DNA from: Spirochaetia bacterium
GTDB taxonomy: Bacteria; Spirochaetota; Spirochaetia; Treponematales; Breznakiellaceae
Assembly (NCBI GenBank): GCA_026002265.1
Contig: BOBG01000109.1
Location: 1 to 6,636 of the forward strand
DNA length: 6,636 nt
Reading direction: 5' to 3'
Part shown: in pieces, positions 1 through 4,790 of the stretch
How positions within the stretch are numbered: the first letter of the stretch is position 1
How the letters are laid out: each line of letters starts with the position of its first letter
The notes under the pieces: generated by a model
The model's database searches: none
What the model saw: the letters and a program-made list of their open reading frames with translations, nothing else
What the model was told of the DNA's origin: nothing
Translations under genes and position numbers: made by a program

Positions 1-161
1 ACCCTGATCCTAATCCTGGTTCTACGCCTAATCCTAATCCTCCGTCTAACCCTAACCCTATCACTATCGAAAGCGGGGTGTGGGGTGTGGACGCTGTCAT
101 AATGGAAAAAAGTATAATAGTGGATTATTGCTTTGTCAAGTTACAAAATGGCAAAAGCTAA
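1..161 (+). CDS. 3' end of a Pro/Asn-rich reading frame (5'-truncated by window)
   Basis: An open frame enters from the left edge (first full codon at 3) and stops at TAA 159-161. It reads as a Pro-Asn/Pro-Asp linker (PDPNPGSTPNPNPPSNPNP, 3-59), then about 33 residues beginning ITIESGVWGVDAVIMEK. Such linkers occur in surface and secreted proteins, so this may be the tail of one. The DNA of the linker is a degenerate CCTAAT/CCTAAC hexamer run that looks telomere-like but is simply Pro-Asn coding. The frame is convergent to every other gene here. A degraded copy of the tail (GVWGLGAVIMKNE, then stop) recurs at 233-274, so a frameshifted or decayed gene end is equally possible. The function cannot be told from this fragment. 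Confidence 0.4.
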   Translation, partial: PDPNPGSTPNPNPPSNPNPITIESGVWGVDAVIMEKSIIVDYCFVKLQNGKS

Positions 162-267
162 GTTAAAGAAGAGTGCAACCACAAAGGGAAGGAGAAAGAA
201 TAGGGTCCACGAATTGAACGAATGTACATGAAGGGGTTTGGGGTTTGGGCGCTGTCATAATGAAAAA
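75..267 (+). repeat. Degenerate ~36-bp direct repeat (75-110 and 233-267)
   Basis: The segment with GGGGTGTGGGGTGTGGACGC followed by TGTCATAATGGAAAAA (75-110) recurs at 233-267 with T for G in the G/T run, one A/G change and one missing base. The second copy interrupts the first degenerate unit of the 69-bp array. Both copies are open in the same frame (GVWG-V/L-D/G-AVIM), which suggests duplication of the end of the upstream reading frame. Confidence 0.6.
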
Positions 268-586
268 CGAATAGGGTCCACGAATGGCACAAATGGACAC
301 GAATAAGAAAGAATGCAATCACAAAGGGAAGAAGAAAGAATAGGGTCCACGAATGGCACGAATGTACACGAATAAGAAAGAATGCAACCACAAAGGGAAG
401 GAGAAAGAATAGGGTCCACGAATGGCACAAATGTACACGAATGAGAAAGAATGCAACCACAAAGGGAAGAAGAAAGAATAGGGTCCACGAATGGCACAAA
501 TGTACACGAATAAGAAAGAATGCAACCACAAAGGGAAGAAGAAAGAATAGAGTCCACGAATGGCACAAATGTACACGAATAAGAAA
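167..586. repeat. Tandem array of 69-bp units (minisatellite)
   Basis: TAGGGTCCACGAATGGCAC begins units at 272, 341, 410, 479 and 548 (the last with TAGAGTCC), exactly 69 bp apart. Full units differ at only a few positions; the last is partial and ends about 586. A degenerate leading unit (167-271) contains an unrelated G/T-rich insertion. Each unit holds an A/G-rich half and a half with three CACRAAT motifs about 10 bp apart. Because 69 is a multiple of three and the unit lacks stops in several frames, long reading frames run through on both strands, giving a hydrophobic 23-residue repeat on the minus strand and a basic one on the plus strand. None has a ribosome binding site, so I treat the array as non-coding. 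Confidence 0.9.
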
Positions 587-620
587 ATCAATTAGTGGAT
601 ATTTGTGTGTATTTGTGGAC
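553..620. repeat. Imperfect inverted repeat closing the 69-bp array, with 10-bp phased motifs
   Basis: The last array unit carries CACGAAT, CACAAAT and CACGAAT at 555, 564 and 574. After a ten-base spacer, ATTAGTG, ATTTGTG and ATTTGTG follow at 591, 601 and 611, which is the same motif inverted with an exact 10-bp period. The arms GTCCAC...AAT and ATT...GTGGAC could pair as a long imperfect stem-loop or bind a protein along one face of the helix. Confidence 0.6.
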
Positions 621-630
621 AGCTTGAGGT

Positions 631-655
631 GTTCCCTTCGACAGGCTCAGGGAAC
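631..655. repeat. REP-like hairpin (core CGACAGGCTC)
   Basis: GTTCCCT (631-637) and AGGGAAC (649-655) form a perfect 7-bp stem around the loop TCGACAGGCTC. The hairpins in the leaders of both rpn genes have the same plan (CCCT...AGGG around a TCGA-containing core), so this belongs to a dispersed short-repeat family. No U-run follows on either strand, so it is not an obvious terminator. Confidence 0.65.
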
Positions 656-682
656 GCTCTCAACCACGAGGGGGGTGCCGGC

Positions 683-724
683 ATCACGACAGGCTCGATA
701 CCCGGGTATCGAGCCTGTCGTGAT
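683..724. repeat. Perfect 42-bp palindrome
   Basis: Positions 683-703 and 704-724 are exact reverse complements with no spacer, meeting at CCCGGG. Each arm contains CGACAGGCTCG, the core of the REP-like hairpin at 631-655, so the palindrome looks like two head-to-head copies of that element. It lies between the plus-strand array region and the end of the minus-strand mannanase gene and could extrude a cruciform or fold in RNA from either strand. No T-run supports a classical terminator. Confidence 0.9.
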
Positions 725-742
725 AGAGGCAGGGGGAAGACA

Positions 743-818
743 CCCCCTCATGGAATTTTTACCGGAACAACCCCTCGTTGGGGGAAACCCCCTCATGGAT
801 TTTACCAGAACAAACCCC
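743..818 (+). repeat. Imperfect direct repeat of ~31 bp, 45-bp period
   Basis: CCCCCTCATGGAATTTTTAC at 743 and CCCCCTCATGGATTTTAC at 788 begin two near-identical segments, both ending in GAACAA followed by C-runs (to 774 and 818). No gene is recognised in 621-864; this stretch is made of the hairpin at 631, the 42-bp palindrome and this repeat. The frames that cross it have no ribosome binding site or recognisable product. Confidence 0.6.
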
Positions 819-864
819 ATGTACCTCCATTGCCTTTTCACACTTATGGCGCTGAAAGAGTGAA

Positions 865-1788
865 CTATAATTTTGTATAGAATTCCTTCACTACTTGGCA
901 GGCGCTTTTTTCCCAGAGTCCGTAACCTTTATCAGCGGCGCCTTTGGCGGGGAGTTTGCCGGGCCAAGCCCAGAGTCCAAAGCCTTCCACCCATGGCCGG
1001 GCCGCACAGTGGCTAAACATATCTCGGTACCAGCTTTCCTGTTCGCTACAGTCAAGCTCGCCGGGCAGATCCCATTTGTTGGGGATAGCCGAAGAACCCG
1101 AAGTACTCATGCAGCCTGTCTCGGCAAAGAAAAAAGGCTTGTTGAAACAGCGGACCATTTTTTCGATACGGTCCAGTTCCTCGTCCCAATGCCCTAGGGG
1201 GTAGTAGCCGCTTGAAGAAATCACGTCCACTGCATCCCAAAAAGAAACTGCATCTTCCTGGTATTTGTCTGTGTTGTAGCTTATGGGGCCGGGAAATGTT
1301 TTCTTTACTTTGACCGCGAGTTCCCTCCATTCGTCAGCGCGGCGTTCCGCCATGACCATCTCGCAGCCCATAATGAACATGACGCAGCCTGAATCTGCGG
1401 CAATACGGGCATAGTGAAGCTGGAATTTTTCATGGGAGGCAAACCAGTCGCCCCATTTAGGCTCACAAGGGGCTTCATGATCGAAGAAGTTGATAAAAGC
1501 CCGCCAGACACCGTTTTTGCAGTTTATCGTCGGTTTAAGGATAACCCGAAATCCCTGCCCCTGGGCGTAATTAATAAATTCAACAAGTTCCTCGTCGCTC
1601 GGGGTGCTGTCTCCGGAAAAGTCGATGTCCGTAGATTGGGGAGTGTCCTGCAATCCCGCAGGGCTCAGGATGATATGATTCGCGCCGGTAGTATTCGAGA
1701 GCTTTTCAAGACTTTGCCGAGCCTCTGGGGAGCCTAACACACCCTTTCGTGGAAAGGGAGCAAAATTGATTCCTTTGATATATTGCAT
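865..1788 (-). CDS. GH113-like glycoside hydrolase (putative endo-beta-1,4-mannanase), cytosolic
   Basis: The 307-residue protein resembles glycoside hydrolase family 113 (clan GH-A TIM barrel), whose known members hydrolyse beta-1,4-mannan and manno-oligosaccharides. Numbered from the ATG at 1788, it starts MQYIKGINFAPFPRKG, followed by a barrel strand ending ILSPAGLQDTPQS. The proposed acid/base is Glu143 in FIMGCEMV and the nucleophile Glu223 in FFFAETGC. Their 80-residue separation equals that recalled for the characterised Alicyclobacillus enzyme. WFASHEKFQLHYARIA and the C-terminal GLWAWP are also typical. There is no signal peptide, so it probably acts on imported oligosaccharides. A longer version starts at TTG 1830, but it has no ribosome binding site and its 14 extra residues precede the conserved start. 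The ATG also lacks a Shine-Dalgarno but sits just below a promoter-like element. The family is fairly secure; the substrate is inferred. Confidence 0.85.
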   Translation of the reverse strand: MQYIKGINFAPFPRKGVLGSPEARQSLEKLSNTTGANHIILSPAGLQDTPQSTDIDFSGDSTPSDEELVEFINYAQGQGFRVILKPTINCKNGVWRAFINFFDHEAPCEPKWGDWFASHEKFQLHYARIAADSGCVMFIMGCEMVMAERRADEWRELAVKVKKTFPGPISYNTDKYQEDAVSFWDAVDVISSSGYYPLGHWDEELDRIEKMVRCFNKPFFFAETGCMSTSGSSAIPNKWDLPGELDCSEQESWYRDMFSHCAARPWVEGFGLWAWPGKLPAKGAADKGYGLWEKSACQVVKEFYTKL

Positions 1789-1797
1789 AATGAGTTG

Positions 1798-1826
1798 ATA
1801 ATGAAGTATCTGTTTTCTCTTGTCAA
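1798..1826 (-). promoter_or_regulatory. Candidate sigma70-type promoter for the GH113-like gene
   Basis: Read on the minus strand, TTGACA (1826-1821) is followed after 17 bases by CATTAT (1803-1798). The -35 box is perfect and the -10 matches four of six positions. Transcription would start about 1791, only a few bases before ATG 1788, implying a nearly leaderless mRNA and fitting the absence of a ribosome binding site there. The promoter overlaps codons of the longer TTG-start version, which argues against that start. Confidence 0.45.
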
Positions 1827-1915
1827 TCAACAGCGGCGGCTCATCATCGGGATATTTTCTGGCTTGACAGAACCGGCAGAAGTCTTTGACAGGAAATTAT
1901 TTTTCGTAATGGAAT

Positions 1916-1930
1916 CTACAATTTTTTCAT
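1916..1930 (-). pseudogene. Five-codon remnant of a gene start (MKKL-stop) after rpn copy 1
   Basis: The stop codon of rpn copy 1 overlaps an ATG exactly as in copy 2 (ATGA), and the next bases read ATG AAA AAA TTG and then TAG. The first four codons equal the first four of the CsgG-like gene at 4551, after which similarity ends. The duplicated block therefore appears to have carried the start of its downstream neighbour. Chance resemblance to another MKK-type signal peptide start is the alternative. Confidence 0.55.
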
Positions 1931-2157
1931 AAAGAAAATCCTTTCCCCGGCTCTACATTCGTTGATTCCGGGAAAAATTCAGAATACTCAAGCTTTTCAA
2001 CCGGGATACCTGTTAACATACTTATCTGCTCTGAGGGAAAGCCGGCCTTTTTCATTTTACAAGCCATTTCGTATCTGCTTTTTTCCATGCCCTCTTCTCG
2101 CGCCTCTTCCCGTGCCACCTCTAATGCAATGTCCATATCAAATTCAGCCGTCAACAT
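1927..2157 (-). CDS. Predicted internal product RpnS (76 aa) of rpn copy 1
   Basis: In frame with rpn, ATG 2157-2155 (codon 216) begins a 76-residue protein, MLTAEFDMDIALEVAREE and onward to the shared stop. GGAGGT (plus-strand ACCTCC, 2165-2170) stands seven bases upstream, at least as good a site as that of the full gene. In characterised enterobacterial Rpn genes the C-terminal domain is translated separately (RpnS), dimerises through a helix with four-residue repeats and blocks the full-length toxin. The same role is inferred here. The Shine-Dalgarno is visible; translation is not proven. The codons in this position (Glu-Val) would also allow GGAGGT by chance. Confidence 0.65.
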   Translation of the reverse strand: MLTAEFDMDIALEVAREEAREEGMEKSRYEMACKMKKAGFPSEQISMLTGIPVEKLEYSEFFPESTNVEPGKGFSL

Positions 2158-2802
2158 ATTCAGCACCTCCGTTGAATGTTTTTCAAGAAATTCCCGTAAT
2201 ACATTCTTTTTTATGCAATCCTTTATCGCGGCTATAATCGCCTGATCCAGTCCACCCGATTCTTCATATTTCCCCACCCGGTCAACAAATATAGTATAAT
2301 CCTGTAAGTCCCGGCTTTGCTCTACGAGCTTCTCGTTGTGTCCCCGGTTGATATTCAGTACCTTCACCACCAATTCCAATGGTACTTCGTCACTTTCCTT
2401 GAATGCTTTCGACAGCTTTAAAATACTCTCGTCCGGCACTTCTTCTTTCCCATTATACAGCACAATGAATTCCGGACGGGGAATCTTGTACAAGAATTTC
2501 CGGTACATTGCCCTGTTATCAACAATTTTCTCATAAATCCGGGCGATATACAATAGGAACCGGAGCGGCATATTCTGATTTATGGTGGATTGATGCTCGA
2601 TTAGGACTACAAGGCGGTCATCGATCAAGAAGGATATGTCGTTTTTCCGGTCATTGAAGAGGACATCTTCCAAGGTGTTAATGATAACCGGCGTGCCGGC
2701 ATTGTATGCTGTGCCGGCGATAGCGTTATACAACTCTCGTATTTTATCCGGGTCGTTGAAGAGAAGAGTGAACACGCTATCTTTGTAGGATCTGTTTGCC
2801 AT
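1927..2802 (-). CDS. rpn: Rpn-family PD-(D/E)XK nuclease, copy 1
   Basis: The 291-residue protein belongs to the Rpn / PDDEXK_2 family (often mislabelled transposase): DNA endonucleases first described as recombination-promoting and later shown to be phage-defence toxins. The N-terminal nuclease domain begins MANRSYKDSVFTLLFNDPDK. The catalytic region is NDISFLIDDRLVVLIEHQST, with Asp55, Glu69 and Gln71 as likely metal/catalytic residues (ExQ replacing ExK). A helical middle region follows, then a charged helix EVAREEAREEGMEKSRYEM (about 228-246) and a small C-terminal segment ending EPGKGFSL. GAGGAG lies four bases before ATG 2802, fixing the start. An internal start at codon 216 has its own strong ribosome binding site. 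The gene lies 167 bp below mazF with no convincing promoter of its own. It is about 97% identical to copy 2 outside the variable helix. Confidence 0.93.
   Translation of the reverse strand: MANRSYKDSVFTLLFNDPDKIRELYNAIAGTAYNAGTPVIINTLEDVLFNDRKNDISFLIDDRLVVLIEHQSTINQNMPLRFLLYIARIYEKIVDNRAMYRKFLYKIPRPEFIVLYNGKEEVPDESILKLSKAFKESDEVPLELVVKVLNINRGHNEKLVEQSRDLQDYTIFVDRVGKYEESGGLDQAIIAAIKDCIKKNVLREFLEKHSTEVLNMLTAEFDMDIALEVAREEAREEGMEKSRYEMACKMKKAGFPSEQISMLTGIPVEKLEYSEFFPESTNVEPGKGFSL
2165..2170 (-). promoter_or_regulatory. Internal Shine-Dalgarno GGAGGT in rpn copy 1
   Basis: On the minus strand GGAGGT is followed by GCTGAAT and then ATG, a 7-nt spacing that is near optimal. The same site is preserved exactly in copy 2. 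Confidence 0.7.
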
Positions 2803-2837
2803 GATACTCCTCTCTTCTCTCCGGGCATTGAACCTTT

Positions 2838-2859
2838 ACCCTGAACAAGGTCGAAGGGT
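2838..2859. repeat. REP-like hairpin in the rpn copy 1 leader
   Basis: ACCCT (2838-2842) and AGGGT (2855-2859) pair around GAACAAGGTCGA. It marks the upstream edge of the duplicated block, which ends nine bases further on. Between here and the mazF stop (2869-2969) the sequence is AT-rich with no gene and no clear terminator. Confidence 0.55.
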
Positions 2860-2969
2860 GTCGAAATGACCACTCCTTTTTCAACTTCACTAAATCCGCC
2901 CAAACTTTTCTTCACATAAACATACCTGAAGCATTTTTCGTCCCCAGATAATGTTAGTAATATTTTTTT

Positions 2970-3287
2970 CTACAAAATAATACTTATAAAACCGTCTATA
3001 ATTTCTTTTATTTTTTTAGCATTGAGTGTACCAACACTATACAAAATCATATTTTTATCCGCAGTAAAAACACGGTTCGGACGAACAACACTTAGCGTTG
3101 ATAAATTGCTGCTTATAAAATCTCCAGTTTCAAGCGGGATAGCATACCTGTCTGTTCTTGATTGGCTGGTAATTTGACAAAGTATAATATCATCACCATC
3201 AAGATCAGCAAGAACAAAGGCAGGACGACGTTTTGTTCCACGCAGGTCGGAAAAGGGAAATGGTACAACGACAACGTCTCCCTTCAT
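2970..3287 (-). CDS. mazF: MazF/PemK-family endoribonuclease toxin
   Basis: This 105-residue type II toxin should cleave mRNA in the cytoplasm when freed from its antitoxin. The family start is clear: MKGDVVVVPFPFSDLRG, then TKRRPAFVLA with the conserved Arg-Arg-Pro (Arg21 a likely catalytic arginine), and CQITSQ with Thr40 in the catalytic Ser/Thr position. The later GDF...L...SVVRPNRVF segment is also typical. The start is taken at ATG 3287, which overlaps the antitoxin stop as ATGA and matches the family N-terminus. A GTG at 3299 would add only four residues. The overlap implies translational coupling, keeping toxin synthesis dependent on antitoxin translation. RNA cleavage specificity cannot be inferred from sequence. 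Confidence 0.92.
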   Translation of the reverse strand: MKGDVVVVPFPFSDLRGTKRRPAFVLADLDGDDIILCQITSQSRTDRYAIPLETGDFISSNLSTLSVVRPNRVFTADKNMILYSVGTLNAKKIKEIIDGFISIIL

Positions 3288-3478
3288 AAATCTGCCCACG
3301 CTGCATCCTCCTCCGGTGTATCCCAGTCTTGAACAAGGGAAGGTTCCGATAAAACCATCGTTTCCGGTATTGAACGTAGATGTTTCAGCTTCAAATAGTC
3401 GATAAAATCAATGATTTCATTCCAATAATTATCAGGAAGAGATTCTATTTCCTGTACAAGCTGTTTTTTAGTAGTCAT
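3284..3478 (-). CDS. Antitoxin partner of MazF (DUF2281-like)
   Basis: The 64-residue protein lies directly upstream of mazF and overlaps it by four bases. It opens with a short helical domain (VQEIESLPDNYWNEIIDFID) resembling DUF2281-type small proteins, followed by a basic YLKLKHLRS stretch and a C-terminal tail IPETMVLSEPSLVQDWDTPEEDAAWADL rich in acidic residues and tryptophan. The tail is the sort of segment that binds and masks a MazF toxin. The helical part may bind DNA or dimerise; autoregulation is likely by analogy only. ATG 3478 has only a distant G-run upstream. The promoter position suggests leaderless or near-leaderless translation. Identification rests on gene order, size and the recognisable tail. 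Confidence 0.85.
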   Translation of the reverse strand: MTTKKQLVQEIESLPDNYWNEIIDFIDYLKLKHLRSIPETMVLSEPSLVQDWDTPEEDAAWADL

Positions 3479-3484
3479 ACAAAA

Positions 3485-3513
3485 ACACTATTCCCCCCTG
3501 TTGTTATTGTCAA
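3485..3513 (-). promoter_or_regulatory. Candidate promoter of the toxin-antitoxin operon
   Basis: On the minus strand, TTGACA (3513-3508) is followed after 17 bases by TAGTGT (3490-3485). The -35 is perfect and the -10 is weak (three of six). The expected start of transcription falls at about 3478, the first base of the antitoxin ATG, so the message may be leaderless. The G-run between the boxes (3492-3499 region) could serve operator or spacer functions. Confidence 0.45.
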
Positions 3514-3759
3514 TGCGCTACAATCCCTCTTTATATTCCATATCCCAAAAAGCATGGTATGAAATTTTCCTTTTTTTTAGCCTGGCATCTGGCAAAGAAT
3601 CCCTCGGATTTTATACCGGCGCGACCACCCAAACAAGTTCCGGTGCCAACCATGGCACATCTTGATTAGGTAGCGATTCCTAATTCCTGCACTTTTTGCA
3701 AGCCGGTCTCCCAGAGCAGGAATTTTTCCAATGTACGATTTATACCGATGATGCTCGTG
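3514..3759. other. Intergenic region without a recognised gene; contains hairpins
   Basis: No frame on either strand looks like a gene. A 9-bp perfect stem, AATTCCTGC (3682-3690) with GCAGGAATT (3716-3724), encloses a 25-base loop and is followed on the plus strand by a short T-run. Read in the minus direction it follows the CsgG-like gene but lacks a U-run. ATTAGG...CCTAAT (3665-3684) forms an alternative, overlapping hairpin, and GTGCC...GGCAC (3643-3658) a small one. The directly repeated TGCCAG on the minus strand and an A8 run lie near 3570-3590. The region could hold a decayed gene or an RNA element, but nothing identifies it. Confidence 0.5.
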
Positions 3760-4551
3760 TCAATTTTTTGTAAATGTTACTCGTATTTGGTTGCTCGTAC
3801 TTGCCGGTTTTGCAAGAATATTAAACGATGCATCACTCGTAAACGACAGCACACTTATCCATTGAATACTATTAATGTGCGGAATCTTTGTATTTCTAAA
3901 TAATGCATTTAGTTTGAATATCGTGCCATCATAAGAATAGCTCCCTTGTGTCTCTTGCGAAATTTCGCTACAGCCGACCAAACCGATCACTTTTACTGTA
4001 CACCGGTTATTTCCTAAAAATGTAATTTCATAGGTATCAAATGAGCCGCCGTACGCAACATCTCCGGACCATGTTCCAGTGAATAGCTCTTTTTGTGGGA
4101 GCTTTTTGATAAATTCATCTGCAAAAGCTTTAACTTTCCAATCGTATTCATTCCAGTTATTCAGTACCATCCGGGAAGAGTACAGCGCCCGGCTAGTTTC
4201 GATATCAAGCATTTGTACCACAAGGTAGAGTTGAGTCCCGAGCATATCAAAATTTCCGGTCATCAAATAATCTGCACCGATCATAAGTCCAATTTGTTTA
4301 ACCCGCGCCGGATCCGCCCAATCACTCATCTGGAACCGTAGTTCGTCAATGATTCTGTTCATATTCCGGCGGTCAACGATATCAGCACGTCCGGAGCGAA
4401 TAAGTTCATTCCGGAAAAGATCAGTCATAATGACAGCGTTTTGTGCGGTACAGTAATTACCGGAATCAAAGTCAATAACTGCAATGGAAGGGTTTGCATA
4501 CAGGAAAGTCCCCACGGTACAGAATATTAAAAATAACATCAATTTTTTCAT
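3760..4551 (-). CDS. Secreted CsgG/LpoB-like domain protein with C-terminal beta domain
   Basis: The 263-residue protein has a signal peptide (MKKLMLFLIFCTVGTFLYA, probable cleavage after Ala19) with no lipobox cysteine at the site. Residues about 20-150 form a CsgG/LpoB-type alpha/beta domain: PSIAVIDFDS, TDLFRNELIRSGRADIVDRR, FQMSDWADPARVKQIG, IGADYLMTGNFD and QMLDIETSRALYSSR. Residues 155-263 (FTGTWSGDVAYGGSFDTYEITF...) look like a small beta-rich, lipocalin-like or calycin-like domain ending IRVTFTKN. It should act in the periplasm; the family covers outer-membrane assembly and cell-wall synthase activators, but no specific role can be given. Its ATG overlaps the rpn copy 2 stop (ATGA), with AAAGGA upstream inside rpn, so its translation is probably coupled to rpn. 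It is a paralogue of the N-terminal half of the gene at 5544. Confidence 0.8.
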   Translation of the reverse strand: MKKLMLFLIFCTVGTFLYANPSIAVIDFDSGNYCTAQNAVIMTDLFRNELIRSGRADIVDRRNMNRIIDELRFQMSDWADPARVKQIGLMIGADYLMTGNFDMLGTQLYLVVQMLDIETSRALYSSRMVLNNWNEYDWKVKAFADEFIKKLPQKELFTGTWSGDVAYGGSFDTYEITFLGNNRCTVKVIGLVGCSEISQETQGSYSYDGTIFKLNALFRNTKIPHINSIQWISVLSFTSDASFNILAKPASTSNQIRVTFTKN

Positions 4552-4790
4552 AAAGAAAATCCTTTCCCCGGCTCTACATTCGTTGATTCCGGGAAAAATT
4601 CAGAATACTCAAGCTTTTCAACCGGGATACCTGTTAATATACTTATCTGCTCTGAGGGAAAGCCGGCCTTTTTCATTTTACAAACCATTTCGTATCTGTT
4701 TTTTTCCACACCTTCTTCAATACCTTTTTTCCACGCCTCTTCCCGTGCCACCTCTAATGCAATGTCCATATCAAATTCAGCCGTCAACAT
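4548..4790 (-). CDS. Predicted internal product RpnS (80 aa) of rpn copy 2
   Basis: ATG 4790-4788 (codon 216), seven bases below GGAGGT, would give an 80-residue C-terminal protein, four residues longer than the one from copy 1. If Rpn rules hold, the different helix length would make the two RpnS proteins mismatched partners, so each would inhibit mainly its own full-length nuclease. This is inferred from the family; no expression evidence is visible. Confidence 0.65.
   Translation of the reverse strand: MLTAEFDMDIALEVAREEAWKKGIEEGVEKNRYEMVCKMKKAGFPSEQISILTGIPVEKLEYSEFFPESTNVEPGKGFSL

Larger units (their letters stand above)
1919..2868 (-). repeat. Duplicated block, copy 1 (rpn gene plus leader)
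   Basis: This block matches 4540-5500 almost base for base. It begins in the fourth codon of the reading frame after rpn (CAATTTTTTCAT on the plus strand) and ends at GTCGAAATG upstream of the gene. The differences are a 12-bp insertion in copy 2, a cluster of substitutions around it, a few scattered substitutions and small changes just upstream of the ribosome binding site. Beyond both ends the sequences are unrelated. Confidence 0.9.

Noticed and set aside
1..60. Telomere-like CCCTAA repeats suggesting a eukaryotic chromosome end
   Set aside because: The run is degenerate, only about 60 bp and in frame as a Pro-Asn linker; everything else is bacterial.
167..586. CRISPR array
   Set aside because: The 69-bp units are contiguous and nearly identical throughout, with no unique spacers and no cas genes.
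158..591. Minus-strand reading frames of 90-136 residues with repeated hydrophobic 23-residue units
   Set aside because: They are produced by the 69-bp array being stop-free in several frames; the three minus frames are all open, and no ribosome binding site precedes any start.
441..880. Plus-strand reading frames running from the array through the palindrome region
   Set aside because: They cross a minisatellite, a hairpin and a perfect palindrome, have no ribosome binding site and no recognisable domain.
895..1737. Plus-strand reading frames opposite the GH113-like gene
   Set aside because: They are antisense shadows of a gene with clear family motifs and catalytic residues on the minus strand.
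1927..2802. rpn copies as transposase genes of insertion sequences
   Set aside because: The family is sometimes named transposase, but no terminal inverted repeats or target duplications flank the ~950-bp blocks; the ends fall at a dispersed hairpin and inside a neighbour's start codons.
3287..3299. GTG start of mazF at 3299
   Set aside because: It adds only four non-conserved residues; ATG 3287 matches the family N-terminus and makes an ATGA overlap with the antitoxin.
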